Below, piece after piece: positions 16,046-24,564 of a stretch of 64,000 nucleotides of DNA (the first letter of the stretch is position 1; each line of letters starts with the position of its first letter). Origin of the DNA: Candidatus Zipacnadum vermilionense (GTDB taxonomy: Bacteria; Armatimonadota; Zipacnadia; Zipacnadales; Zipacnadaceae); contig JALGSV010000007.1 in assembly GCA_029821755.1 (NCBI GenBank), forward strand, positions 186,001 through 250,000, read 5' to 3'. The notes under the pieces were generated by a model that worked only from the letters and a program-made list of their open reading frames with translations, did not search any database and had not been told where the DNA came from. The position numbers were made by a program, and so were the translations under genes.

Positions 16046-17065
16046 ATGATCAACGTTGCCGTGATCGGAACCGGAGGACTGGGCAGCCGGCAGGTGCGCA
16101 ACTTTGCGGCGGTGCCGGACTGCCGGGTCAAGCGCGTCTTTGACCTGGACCGGGCCGCGGCGGAGAGCGCCGCCGCGCCGGTGGGAGCACAAGTCGCGAC
16201 TTGCCTCGAGCAGTGTCTGACGGACGACCTCGACGCGGTGGTCGTAGTCACCCCGACGCCTGACCATGCCGCCCCCGCCCTGGCCGCGGCCGCCGCGGGC
16301 AAGCACGTCTTCTGCGAGAAGCCGCTGGCGAGGACGCTGGCCGACGGTGAGCGTATAGTGCAGGCCGCCCGCCAGGCTGGAGTCAAACTGATGGTCGGTC
16401 ACGTGCTCCGCTACTTCCCGGCCTACGTCACCGCCCGCGAGTACATCCGGAGCGGGGCACTGGGCGAGGTGGGCATGGCGCGGATGTCACGCGTGAACCT
16501 GCCCCCTCGCAAGCCCTGGTACCGGGACTACAGCCAAAGCGGCGGGGCGCTGCATGACCTGGCTATCCACGACCTCGATTGGTTGACTTGGACCTTCGGC
16601 CCGCCGGTACGCCTTTGGGCACGCAATCTGGCCGACCGGCTACCGGCACTGGACTACGGCCTGGCCTCTCTGCGCTTCGCCGACGGGGAGATCGCGCATG
16701 TCGAGGGGTCCTTCGCCGACGCCGGAGGCTTCCGCACCAGCTTCGACATCGCCGGCAACGGCGGGCTGCTACGACATGACAGCACCACCAGCCCCACGCT
16801 GGTAGTACAGCGGCGCGGCGGCGAGGGGGTGGCCCCGCAGACCATCCCCAGCGCCCCGGCGGTCAAGTCGCCTTGCGTGCTGGAGGCGGAGGCCTTCGTC
16901 AAGGCCATCCGGGAGGACACCATGACGCCCATCACCGGGGAGGAAGCCCTGCTGACGCTGCGGGTGAGCTTGGCTTGCCTGGCGTCGGCGGACACCGGCC
17001 AGGTGATGGTGCTAGACGGGGACAAGTACGTCCCGGCGGCAGGGGGTGAGCAGGATGCCCGTTAA
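16046..17065 (+). CDS. Gfo/Idh/MocA family oxidoreductase
   Basis: 339 residues from ATG 16046, which has AAGGAGG (16034-16040) upstream. The N-terminal Rossmann motif is VIGTGGLGSRQ (GTGGLG, 8-13), followed by HVFCEKPLA (Glu91-Lys92-Pro93) with the conserved lysine. The C-terminal domain includes SGGALHDLAIHDLDWL with the substrate-site His/Asp pair. The family oxidises sugars or inositol-like alcohols with NAD(P); the substrate is unknown. It overlaps the next oxidoreductase gene by 11 nt, so the two are co-translated and may act on linked steps. It is the first gene after the tryptophan attenuator, although it has no evident link to tryptophan. Confidence 0.85.
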   Translation: MINVAVIGTGGLGSRQVRNFAAVPDCRVKRVFDLDRAAAESAAAPVGAQVATCLEQCLTDDLDAVVVVTPTPDHAAPALAAAAAGKHVFCEKPLARTLADGERIVQAARQAGVKLMVGHVLRYFPAYVTAREYIRSGALGEVGMARMSRVNLPPRKPWYRDYSQSGGALHDLAIHDLDWLTWTFGPPVRLWARNLADRLPALDYGLASLRFADGEIAHVEGSFADAGGFRTSFDIAGNGGLLRHDSTTSPTLVVQRRGGEGVAPQTIPSAPAVKSPCVLEAEAFVKAIREDTMTPITGEEALLTLRVSLACLASADTGQVMVLDGDKYVPAAGGEQDAR

Positions 17066-18044
17066 GATTGGCTTGATCAGCGCCGCCCATCTGCACGCGG
17101 AGGCCTATGCCTCAGCACTGCAATCCCTGCCGGCGGCGGAGTTGGTGGGGATCTACGACGACAACGCGGACCGCGGCCGGGCCTTCGCCGAGCGGTACGA
17201 CGTGGGCTTCTTCCCCGACCGCGAGGGCCTGCTAGAGAGGGCGGACGCGGTCGTCGTCACCACGGAGAACGTGGGGCATCGCGAGGCCACGGTCGCTGCG
17301 GCCCAGGCGGGCGTGCATGTCCTGTGCGAGAAGCCCATCGCCATTACCCGCGCCGAGGCGGAGGAGATGATCACCGCCTGCAAACAGGCGCAAGTACAAC
17401 TGATGATCTCCTTCCCCTGCCGCTACTCGCCGGCGTTCTTGGAGGCGCGAAGGGTAGTGGAGAGCGGTGAACTGGGGAAGATCCTGGCCATGACCGGCAC
17501 CAACCGGGGGCGCAATCCCGGCGGCTGGTTCACCGACCCGGCCCTCGCAGGGGGCGGGACGGTAATGGACCACACGGTCCACGTCGCGGATGCCATGCGG
17601 GTGCTCACCGGGGACGAAGTCGTGGGGGTCTTCTGCGAGAAGAGCACGATCTTCAACCCGGACTTGGCCGTGGAGGACTGCGGACTGGTGAGCATGCGTT
17701 TCTTCCAGGGGGCCTTCGCTACGCTCGATTGCAGTTGGTCGCGGCCGCCGCACTATCCCACCTGGGGCGACGTGACGCTCAACGTGATCGCCGAGGGCGG
17801 CAACCTGTTCCTGGACTTGTTTTCGGAGCATGTAGACGCCTACAATAACGGCGAAGCGAGTTACGCGTGGCTCGATTACGGGCACGACATGAACCGGGCC
17901 CTGCTCAGCGACTTCCTGGCGTGTGTACAGGAGGACCGGCCGGTGCCGATCACCGGCGAGGACGGCCTGCGGGCGCTGGAGGTAGCCCTGGCCGCGTATA
18001 AGGCGGCGGAGCAGGGAAGAGAAGTGGGAATCGATAATCGATAA
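17055..18044 (+). CDS. Gfo/Idh/MocA family oxidoreductase (second of an overlapping pair)
   Basis: 329 residues from ATG 17055; a GTG at 17046 is an alternative. The coenzyme loop is unusual: GLISAAHLHAEAY replaces the Gly-x-Gly-x-x-Gly signature, as in some family members with altered dinucleotide binding. HVLCEKPIAIT (Glu92-Lys93-Pro94) and GGGTVMDHTVHVADAMR with the active-site His are intact. The last residues (GIDNR and the TAA stop) are encoded by the first atcgataatcga unit of a palindromic repeat at 18028-18119. Substrate unknown; the overlap with the preceding gene suggests a shared pathway. Confidence 0.83.
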   Translation: MPVKIGLISAAHLHAEAYASALQSLPAAELVGIYDDNADRGRAFAERYDVGFFPDREGLLERADAVVVTTENVGHREATVAAAQAGVHVLCEKPIAITRAEAEEMITACKQAQVQLMISFPCRYSPAFLEARRVVESGELGKILAMTGTNRGRNPGGWFTDPALAGGGTVMDHTVHVADAMRVLTGDEVVGVFCEKSTIFNPDLAVEDCGLVSMRFFQGAFATLDCSWSRPPHYPTWGDVTLNVIAEGGNLFLDLFSEHVDAYNNGEASYAWLDYGHDMNRALLSDFLACVQEDRPVPITGEDGLRALEVALAAYKAAEQGREVGIDNR

Positions 18045-18119
18045 ATGATAATCGATGGTTGGGAGGGGGGAGCCATGCCCAGCACGCTCCTCCCCTCCCC
18101 GATCATCGATCATCGATTC
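18028..18119. repeat. Family D palindrome built on atcgat units
   Basis: gaatcgataatcgat...on the left and atcatcgatcatcgattc on the right surround an inner gggaggggggagc/gctcctcccctccc stem, giving a hairpin of about 90 nt. It carries the stop codon of the upstream gene. A shorter relative lies at 25824-25847. Confidence 0.6.
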
Positions 18120-18140
18120 CTCCCAAGGAGGTTGACGACT

Positions 18141-18782
18141 GTGACCAAGACGGCGGGCATAGTGTTCTTCATCGCGGCGGCGCTGGTGCTGGCGATTGCC
18201 ATCAGCAACTTTGCGGGGCAGTTTAGCGCGGCGGGGGATATCGCGGGCAAGGGCGATCTCAAGACCGTGACCACGACCGACCTGCGCTGGGCAATGGGCG
18301 TGCAGTTCCTGATCGACATGCTGGTGGTGGGGGCGCTAGTGATCGTGGGCTGGTTCCTCTTCGGCTCGGAGACGGAGCAGTGGGCGTACGTGATCGCCAC
18401 CGCCGTGCTGCTGATGGGGGGGCTGACAATTCGGCTCACGCCGTTGGTGCCCATGACCGCGGCGCGCGTGTCTCCTACGGTCTTCTTCTACGGCACGCAG
18501 GTGGAGCTGGAGTTGACCGACGACGACACGGAGTTCTACACGATCCTGCCCCCGAGCGACCGGTTTCGCGTGGGGCGGCTGGGGCAAGGGGCGGGCGAAA
18601 AACAGACGGAGGTCCTGCTGGACTTCCGCGGTGACACCGAGCTCACGCAGGCCTACTGGAAGGGGCCCTGGCCGGTGACAGTAATCGGTTCGGTATCGGG
18701 TACGCGGACCCTCATTCGACCGCAGGAGCGGATCACCTTTCTGGTGCCGCGGGTGCGAGTGTTCAAGGTGGGGGCGGAGTAG
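18141..18782 (+). CDS. Hypothetical membrane protein
   Basis: 213 residues from GTG 18141, chosen because AAGGAGG (18124-18130) precedes it by 10 nt. Three hydrophobic segments are visible: residues about 6-24 (AGIVFFIAAALVLAIAI), about 56-74 (FLIDMLVVGALVIVGWFLF) and about 81-98. The C-terminal half is soluble and beta-rich (VELELTDDDTEFYTILPP onward). I do not recognise the family. It lies between the oxidoreductase pair and trpE, on the same strand. Confidence 0.6.
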   Translation: MTKTAGIVFFIAAALVLAIAISNFAGQFSAAGDIAGKGDLKTVTTTDLRWAMGVQFLIDMLVVGALVIVGWFLFGSETEQWAYVIATAVLLMGGLTIRLTPLVPMTAARVSPTVFFYGTQVELELTDDDTEFYTILPPSDRFRVGRLGQGAGEKQTEVLLDFRGDTELTQAYWKGPWPVTVIGSVSGTRTLIRPQERITFLVPRVRVFKVGAE

Positions 18783-18796
18783 CGGAACGGCAGAGA

Positions 18797-18850
18797 GTCT
18801 CACCCGGCGCACTGTGCTACCCCCCTTCTCCTGCCAGGAGAGGGGGGGGG
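18797..18850 (+). repeat. Family A palindromic repeat, copy 6
   Basis: gtctcacccggcgcactgtg, then ctaccccccttctcctgcca, ggagagggggggggag. It starts 15 nt after a TAG stop and ends 23 nt before trpE. Confidence 0.6.
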
Positions 18851-18872
18851 GAGATCTGTAAACGAGGACGCT

Positions 18873-20372
18873 ATGCATACACCCAACCTGGCGGAATTCA
18901 TGGAACGGGCGGAGCGCGGGAGCCTGATACCCGTATACCGGGAGATCATCGCGGACCTGGAGACGCCGGTGTCGGCCTTCATGAAGCTGCAGGCGGCCGG
19001 GGATGGCTACTGCTTCCTGTTGGAATCGGTGGCCGGCGGGGAACGGATCGCCCGGTATTCGTACCTGGGCACTGCGCCCTACCAGGTCTTCTCCAGTAAG
19101 GGCAACGAGATCACCGTGGCTCATGGGGAACACCGGGAGGTGTTCGCCCTGCCGGAGGGCGAGGACCCGCTGGACGTACTCAAGGGTCTGCTCAAAGAGT
19201 ACCGGTACGTGGCGATGCCGGGCTGGGAGCGGTTCGCGGGCGGGGCGGTGGGGTACTTGGGGTACGACTTGGTGCGCTTCTTCGAGGATCTCCCGGAGAC
19301 GAACCCCGATGACCTGCACCTACCCGACTGCCAGTTCATGTTCACCGACACCCTGGTGATCTTCGACCACGTCATGCATCGGGTGCGGGTACTGAGCCAT
19401 GCGCACGTGACCGATGACCCGCAGGTGGCGTACTGGGAGGCGCTGGAGAAGATCGACAAGGTGGTGGAGCAGCTTCGGCAGCCACTGGCGGCGCCCGAGC
19501 CGCGACCGGCCACGCGCCACGTTCCCGATGACCCCTCGGCCCTGCCCTCGACGATGACCCGCGCCCAGCACCGGAAGGCCGTGGAGAAAGCCAAGGAGTA
19601 CATCCGCGCGGGGGACATCATCCAGGCGGTGCTGGCGCACCGGATGACGGCGCAAGTACAGGTACTCCCGCTGGACATCTACCGGGCGCTGCGGGCGATC
19701 AACCCCTCGCCGTACATGTTTTACCTCTCCTTCGGCGACCTGAAGCTCATCGGGGCCTCGCCGGAGATTCTGGTGACGGAGGATAAGGGCGAGGTGGTGA
19801 CCCGGCCCATCGCCGGGACCCGGCGGCGGGGCAAGACCGAGGAGGAGGACAAGGCGCTGGAGACCGAGTTGCTGGCCGACGTGAAGGAGCGGGCGGAGCA
19901 TATCATGCTGGTGGACCTGCACCGCAACGACCTGGGGCGGGTGTGCGTGCCGGGGTCGGTGACGGTGGACGACCTGATGACGGTAGAGCGCTACAGCCAC
20001 GTCATGCACATCGTGAGCAACATCAAGGGGAAGCTGGACCCCGAGAAGGACCAGTTCGACCTGCTGCGGGCGACCTTCCCGGCGGGGACGCTGTCGGGCG
20101 CGCCCAAGATCCGGGCGATGCAGATCATCGAGGAGCTGGAGCCGGTGCGGCGAGGGCCGTACGGCGGGGCCATAGGCTACTTCGGCTTCGCGGGCGAGAT
20201 GGACACCTGCATCACCCTGCGGACCATCGTGATGAAGGGGCAGACGGCGTACATCCAGGCGGGCGGCGGGATCGTGTACGACTCGGAGCCGGATACGGAG
20301 TACCAGGAGACGATGATGAAAGCCGGGGCGCTGCTGGAGGCGCTCCGACTTGCGGAAGAGGGGCTGTTGTAG
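18873..20372 (+). CDS. trpE: Anthranilate synthase component I
   Basis: 499 residues. With TrpG it converts chorismate and glutamine to anthranilate, the first committed step to tryptophan. The N-terminal regulatory region has IPVYREIIADLETPVSAF and FLLES (48-52), the LLES element that binds feedback-inhibiting Trp. The chorismate-binding domain has IGASPEILV, RPIAGTRRRG, DLHRNDLGRV, FPAGTLSGAPK, GPYGGAIGYFGF and AGGGIVYDSEPDTEYQE. The usual QVVLSQRF reads QAVLAHRM here, a mild variant. ATG 18873 has GAGG 8 nt upstream. The stop TAG is followed by a hairpin and then, instead of trpG, a TIR-like gene. Confidence 0.96.
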   Translation: MHTPNLAEFMERAERGSLIPVYREIIADLETPVSAFMKLQAAGDGYCFLLESVAGGERIARYSYLGTAPYQVFSSKGNEITVAHGEHREVFALPEGEDPLDVLKGLLKEYRYVAMPGWERFAGGAVGYLGYDLVRFFEDLPETNPDDLHLPDCQFMFTDTLVIFDHVMHRVRVLSHAHVTDDPQVAYWEALEKIDKVVEQLRQPLAAPEPRPATRHVPDDPSALPSTMTRAQHRKAVEKAKEYIRAGDIIQAVLAHRMTAQVQVLPLDIYRALRAINPSPYMFYLSFGDLKLIGASPEILVTEDKGEVVTRPIAGTRRRGKTEEEDKALETELLADVKERAEHIMLVDLHRNDLGRVCVPGSVTVDDLMTVERYSHVMHIVSNIKGKLDPEKDQFDLLRATFPAGTLSGAPKIRAMQIIEELEPVRRGPYGGAIGYFGFAGEMDTCITLRTIVMKGQTAYIQAGGGIVYDSEPDTEYQETMMKAGALLEALRLAEEGLL

Positions 20373-20407
20373 GGGCGGACTTTGCGCCGCAGGCGCAATG
20401 TCCGCCC
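20373..20407 (+). terminator. Nested hairpin right after trpE stop
   Basis: gggcggac/gtccgccc outer arms (20373-20380, 20400-20407) and ttgcgcc/ggcgcaa inner arms (20382-20388, 20392-20398). It begins on the base after the trpE TAG. There is no T-tract; it resembles a family F or REP-type element more than a true terminator, but could reduce readthrough into the TIR gene. Confidence 0.55.
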
Positions 20408-20430
20408 GGACGGCTCACTGGAGAGTGAGT

Positions 20431-21609
20431 ATGGACAAGATGGAAAAAGCATCTCCCGACGGTGGTCTCCCGTGGCTAGTGCCTACTCGTGAGGAAGCGC
20501 TGTCGAAGCTGGCGGCGCGAATAGGGGAAGGCCGGAAGCTGGTCGGCCAGCAGTACGTCACGCGAAAGGACTTGGACCGCCTGAGATTCGCTGCCCAGAA
20601 CTGGGAACGGCACAATATCGCGCTGCTAGTCTTCCTGTTCTCTGACGAGCGAATCGCGCGGGCCTATCAGTCTAGGGAGCGCGAGGTGTACCCGATTCCT
20701 GCCGACGCAACCAAGGACCTCATCGCCGACGCAAAGACGGAGATAGAGCATGGCATCGCGGTGTTGGAGGGGATATGCGACGAGATTCAGGAAGGCCTCT
20801 ATCGGTCTGCTAGCCGAATCCCCACGGGCGGTGTAGGGGAGGTAGGCGCGGGCAGGCTGGAAGCGCTCAAAGGTCTGGTCGGTGATGCCACTGGCTTGGT
20901 CGTGCGACGCCGTACGACCCGCGAGCGGGTGGTCAAACTGGCCGATGCACATGCTTGGGGCCTCGCTGTGCAGGTGGAACTCGAGGCGCTCTACGGCCCG
21001 GACGACAAGCGCACCCGTGACTTCGCCAACAGGATGGCGAACTTGCGGGAAGAGGACCAGATCTCGGAGTTCGAGCACGCCTTGGCACTTCTGCGGCAGG
21101 CGGTTTCGTATGCTCAGCAAGGGGAGGACGACCCCATGGCGCAGGTCACGCACAACACCGTGCTGCCCACGGGCAATGAGGTCTTCATCGTCCACGGCCA
21201 CGACAGGGGACTGCTGCTCGAGTGCCAGAGCATGCTCAAGGAAGAGTTCGGTCTCCGACCGATCGTCCTCAATGACAAGGCGTCCCTCGGCGATACCTTG
21301 ATCGAGAAGGTGGAACGCTATGGAGAGCCGTGCCGGTATGCCGTGGTTCTTTTCACCCCGGACGACCTGGTGACGTCCGGCGGCAAGGAATACCATCAGC
21401 CTCGGCCCAATGTCCTGCTCGAGCTCGGATGGTTCTGGGGAAGGCTAGGCAGAAAGGGAAGCACGCTCACGATATATAGGGGCGATCCGACTCTCCCTAG
21501 TGACATCGCCGGCGTTGTAAACATCACCCTGGCCGGCAACGAGCCTCTTACGAACAGATACGTTGAGATTCGGCGGGAGCTTCAAGAAGCCCATGTCATT
21601 GCCTCATAG
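20431..21609 (+). CDS. TIR-like (PF10137/CAP12-type) nucleotide-binding defence effector
   Basis: 392 residues from ATG 20431 (GGAGAGTGA upstream). An N-terminal helical region (about 1-240) includes the coiled LVGQQYVTRKDLDRLRFAA. The C-terminal TIR-like domain (about 249-370) has EVFIVHGHDRGLLLECQ (251-258 VFIVHGHD), DTLIEKVERY with Glu292 as the candidate catalytic residue, YAVVLFTPDD, and NVLLELGWFWGRLGR (327-341). In this family, related to CBASS Cap12 and Pycsar TIR effectors, the domain cleaves NAD+ on activation and causes abortive infection; no cyclase gene is adjacent, so the trigger is unknown. The gene is plainly less GC-rich than trpE and trpG, which flank it. It ends 16 nt before trpG. 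Confidence 0.85.
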   Translation: MDKMEKASPDGGLPWLVPTREEALSKLAARIGEGRKLVGQQYVTRKDLDRLRFAAQNWERHNIALLVFLFSDERIARAYQSREREVYPIPADATKDLIADAKTEIEHGIAVLEGICDEIQEGLYRSASRIPTGGVGEVGAGRLEALKGLVGDATGLVVRRRTTRERVVKLADAHAWGLAVQVELEALYGPDDKRTRDFANRMANLREEDQISEFEHALALLRQAVSYAQQGEDDPMAQVTHNTVLPTGNEVFIVHGHDRGLLLECQSMLKEEFGLRPIVLNDKASLGDTLIEKVERYGEPCRYAVVLFTPDDLVTSGGKEYHQPRPNVLLELGWFWGRLGRKGSTLTIYRGDPTLPSDIAGVVNITLAGNEPLTNRYVEIRRELQEAHVIAS

Positions 21610-21625
21610 GGGCTGATTAAGACAC

Positions 21626-22198
21626 ATGATTCTAGTAATCGACAACTACGATTCCTTCACTTACAACCTCGTGCAGTACCTGGCCGAGATGGGGGAGGAG
21701 GTGGAGGTTTACCGGAATGACCGGATCACCGTGGAGGAGGCGCTGGGGAAGGGGCCGGGGTCTATTGTGATCTCGCCGGGGCCTTGTACGCCTATCGAGG
21801 CGGGGATTTCTTGCGACTTGATTCTGGCCGCGGCGGGTAGGGTGCCGGTGCTGGGGGTGTGTCTGGGGCATCAGGCGCTGGGGCAGGTGTTTGGGGGGAA
21901 CGTCGTGCGGGCCGGGCGGGTCATGCATGGGAAGACCTCCATGATCCACCACGACGAGCGCACCATCTTTGTGGGGCTGCCCAATCCCTTCGAGGCGGTG
22001 CGGTATCACTCGCTGCTGGTGGAGCGGGAGAGCCTGCCGGCGTGCCTGGAGATCTCGGCGGAGACTGAGGAAGGCGAGATCATGGGGCTGCGGCACCGGG
22101 AGATGCTGGTGGAGGGGGTGCAGTTTCATCCCGAGTCGATCATGACCGCGGTGGGGAAGGACCTGCTGAGGAACTTCCTGAGGATGGCGGAAGGGTAG
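21626..22198 (+). CDS. trpG: Anthranilate synthase component II (glutamine amidotransferase)
   Basis: 190 residues, the normal length of a stand-alone TrpG/PabA. It supplies ammonia from glutamine to TrpE. It opens [19 protein letters not shown]; the oxyanion segment is SPGPCTP; the nucleophile is Cys79 in GVCLGHQ, completed by His168 and Glu170 in QFHPES. It may also serve folate synthesis as PabA. The Shine-Dalgarno is weak (AGGGGCTGAT further upstream). It is normally joined to trpE by overlap or a short gap; here a TIR-like gene separates them by 1253 nt. Confidence 0.94.
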   Translation: MILVIDNYDSFTYNLVQYLAEMGEEVEVYRNDRITVEEALGKGPGSIVISPGPCTPIEAGISCDLILAAAGRVPVLGVCLGHQALGQVFGGNVVRAGRVMHGKTSMIHHDERTIFVGLPNPFEAVRYHSLLVERESLPACLEISAETEEGEIMGLRHREMLVEGVQFHPESIMTAVGKDLLRNFLRMAEG

Positions 22199-22361
22199 AG
22201 GAGGGGGAGACGGGGACCTTGACAATCGAGAAGGCGAGGCGGGGATTGCGCCGGTTTCACAGCGCCAGCCACCTCCGGGCGGTGCTGAAAGTGCCGCCCC
22301 TGCCGAGGCGTGCGGCGGGAGGTAATCGGCCAGGCGATGAAGAAGTGCCGGGCGTGGAAGT

Positions 22362-22391
22362 ACCGGCGAGACGCCGGTGCCACCGGAGGGG
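22362..22391 (+). repeat. Family C hairpin upstream of OPT-like gene
   Basis: accggc-gagac-gccggt stem, then gccaccggagggg, whose ggagggg is the Shine-Dalgarno of the TTG start at 22397. Confidence 0.65.
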
Positions 22392-22396
22392 ACACC

Positions 22397-24400
22397 TTGA
22401 GTCAGGTCGTGGAACCAACCAGCGGGAGTCGAGCGGAGCGGCATCCGGTCACCGGCGAACACCGGCGCGGGAGCATCACCGTGCGGTCGCTGGTCATCGG
22501 CGCCTTCGGCGCTACCGTGATCGGGTACCTGGCGCCGTATTCGGTGCACGTCATCAAGGGCTCGTGGATGGAGCTGGACTTCTCCACGCCGATGGCGCTG
22601 TTCTTCTTCTTCGTGCTGGCGGCGGGGCCGAACCTGTTGGTGATGCGGCTGCGCAAGAGCCTGGCGCTGACCCCGGCGGAGCTGGTGGCGATCTACGGGA
22701 TGATGATCATGGCCTCGGCCCTGGTCACCATGGGGCTGACCTCACAGATCATCCCGGTGGTCAGCGGACCGGCGTACTACGCCAACCCGCAGAACAAGTA
22801 CGCCACTGACATCTTGCCCTTCATCAAGCCGTGGCTGATGCCGAGCGGGGCCGGGCCTGGGGCGCCGGTGGTGAAGTACCTGTACGAGGGGCTGCCGCCG
22901 GGGCAAGGGGTGCCGTGGGGGGCGTGGATGCCGTGCCTGGCGGGTTGGGCGCCGATGCTGGGGGCGCTGTACGTGGCGATGATCTCCGCCATGGTGCTGC
23001 TGCGCAAGCAATGGGTGGAGAACGAGCGGTTGGCCTACCCGCTCACCTTCTTGCCCTTGGAACTGGCCGGAGCGCGTAGCAGCGGCTGGCCGGTCATCCT
23101 CAAGCAGCCGATGTTCTGGGCGGGGCTCGCCCTGGCGGGAGGGCTGGCAGCGATGGTGGGGCTGCACGCCTACTTCCCGGCCATTCCCGCGCCCGATCTC
23201 GCCCCCCGGGCGGAGGTGGTCAAGAACATCTGGTGGCTGTGGTTCCGCATGTCCATGCCCATGATCGGGTTCTTCTACCTGGTCAACCTGGATGTGAGCT
23301 TCAGCCTGTGGTTCTTCAACCTGATCTTCCAGGCGCTGAGTGCCGGGATCACGGTGTTGAAGCTGATGCCGCATGAGAACGTGGGGCCTTTCGGGGCCAC
23401 TGTGGACCTGTTCAAGTACAGCGGCACGGGGGCGTGGATTGCGCTGGTAGCCTCGGGGCTGTGGGTGGCCCGGCCGCACCTGCTGATGATCTGGCGGCGG
23501 GTGAAGGGGGAACTGGGGCCGGAGGTGGACAAGGACGAGATCCTGGCCTACCCCACGGCCTTCTGGCTGCTGGTGATAAGCCTGGTGGTGATGGCGGTGT
23601 GGCTGGGGGCGACGGGGCTGCCCTGGGTGGTTATCCCCGTCTTCCTGCTGCTGGCCATGGTGATCTTCATCGGCCTGACCCGGGTAGTGGTGGAGTCGGG
23701 AATGGCGGAGGCGGTGGCGCCTTCGATCGCGCCGGGGATGACAGCGGCGCTGATGGGGACGCCGGTCTTCGGTCAGGCGGGAATGATCGCGCTGGTGCTC
23801 AACTACGTGTGGGCTAGCGACATCCGCACCTTCGTGATGGCCTCGGCGGCCAACAGTCTGCGGATGACCACGGTGGTGGAAAAGGGGCACCGGAGGCTGT
23901 TCTGGGGATTCTTGATCGCCATCGTGCTGGCTTTCGCCGCCTCCTTCTACATTACGTTATCGGCGGGCTACCGCGACGGGGCGGCGGGGATGTCTGCGTG
24001 GTTCTTCGGCCCCACCGGCGTGCCCACCATCGGCTACAAGTGGGCGCTGGAGCGGGCGGCCGCCGACGCCGGGCCCAGTAAGCTGGGGTGGATCACCACC
24101 CTGATGGGCGGGGGTCTGTACCTGCTGCTGGCGGCGGCGCGGTTCCGATTCATGAACTGGCCCTTCCACCCGGTCGGGTTTGCCATGGCCCAGACCTGGA
24201 TCATGGACGCGATCTGGTTCAGTCCCTTCGTGACGTGGCTGATCAAGAGCGTGCTGTTGCGCTATGGCGGGATGCGGGCGTACCTGTTCATGCGGCCCTT
24301 CTTCGTGGGGCTAATCATGGGGCAGTTTGCCCTGAACGTCCTGTGGGTAGGGATAGACAAGGTGACGGGGCATGCGGGGACGAGTCTGTTCTGGATTTAG
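22397..24400 (+). CDS. OPT-like multi-pass membrane transporter (DUF6785/DUF6784 type)
   Basis: 667 residues from TTG 22397, chosen because GGAGGGG lies 5 nt upstream; upstream in-frame starts would translate a family C repeat. About 14 hydrophobic helices are visible, with signature-like segments GPNLLVMRLRKSLALTP, the cytosolic LRKQWVENERLAYPLTFLPLE (charged Glu-Arg-Leu-Ala-Tyr-Pro) and RVVVESGMAEAVAPSIAPG. These match my memory of the DUF6785/DUF6784 proteins common in Planctomycetes and Armatimonadota, distant relatives of oligopeptide transporters. Substrate unknown. It is the gene after trpG and precedes a hydrolase that begins 164 nt later. Confidence 0.75.
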   Translation: MSQVVEPTSGSRAERHPVTGEHRRGSITVRSLVIGAFGATVIGYLAPYSVHVIKGSWMELDFSTPMALFFFFVLAAGPNLLVMRLRKSLALTPAELVAIYGMMIMASALVTMGLTSQIIPVVSGPAYYANPQNKYATDILPFIKPWLMPSGAGPGAPVVKYLYEGLPPGQGVPWGAWMPCLAGWAPMLGALYVAMISAMVLLRKQWVENERLAYPLTFLPLELAGARSSGWPVILKQPMFWAGLALAGGLAAMVGLHAYFPAIPAPDLAPRAEVVKNIWWLWFRMSMPMIGFFYLVNLDVSFSLWFFNLIFQALSAGITVLKLMPHENVGPFGATVDLFKYSGTGAWIALVASGLWVARPHLLMIWRRVKGELGPEVDKDEILAYPTAFWLLVISLVVMAVWLGATGLPWVVIPVFLLLAMVIFIGLTRVVVESGMAEAVAPSIAPGMTAALMGTPVFGQAGMIALVLNYVWASDIRTFVMASAANSLRMTTVVEKGHRRLFWGFLIAIVLAFAASFYITLSAGYRDGAAGMSAWFFGPTGVPTIGYKWALERAAADAGPSKLGWITTLMGGGLYLLLAAARFRFMNWPFHPVGFAMAQTWIMDAIWFSPFVTWLIKSVLLRYGGMRAYLFMRPFFVGLIMGQFALNVLWVGIDKVTGHAGTSLFWI

Positions 24401-24428
24401 AGGCGGGGACGAGAGGAAGGCACGCACG

Positions 24429-24451
24429 ACGCGGGCTTCCGAAGCCCGCGT
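24429..24451 (+). repeat. Family B hairpin
   Basis: acgcgggcttc-cga-agcccgcgt; a 10-bp stem 29 nt after the transporter stop codon. Confidence 0.6.
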
Positions 24452-24564
24452 TTGGTGTTTGTGGAGATAGACAGGAGGGGAGCTGGGTCCCACCCTCCGA
24501 ACAGCAAGGACGGAACGGCGGGAAGCCTAGCTCCCGCCCCACATTATGGGGAGGATTACACGAA

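Noticed and set aside
24088-24564. N-terminal extension of the alpha/beta hydrolase
   Set aside because: It would overlap the transporter gene in another frame; GTG 24565 has a good Shine-Dalgarno.
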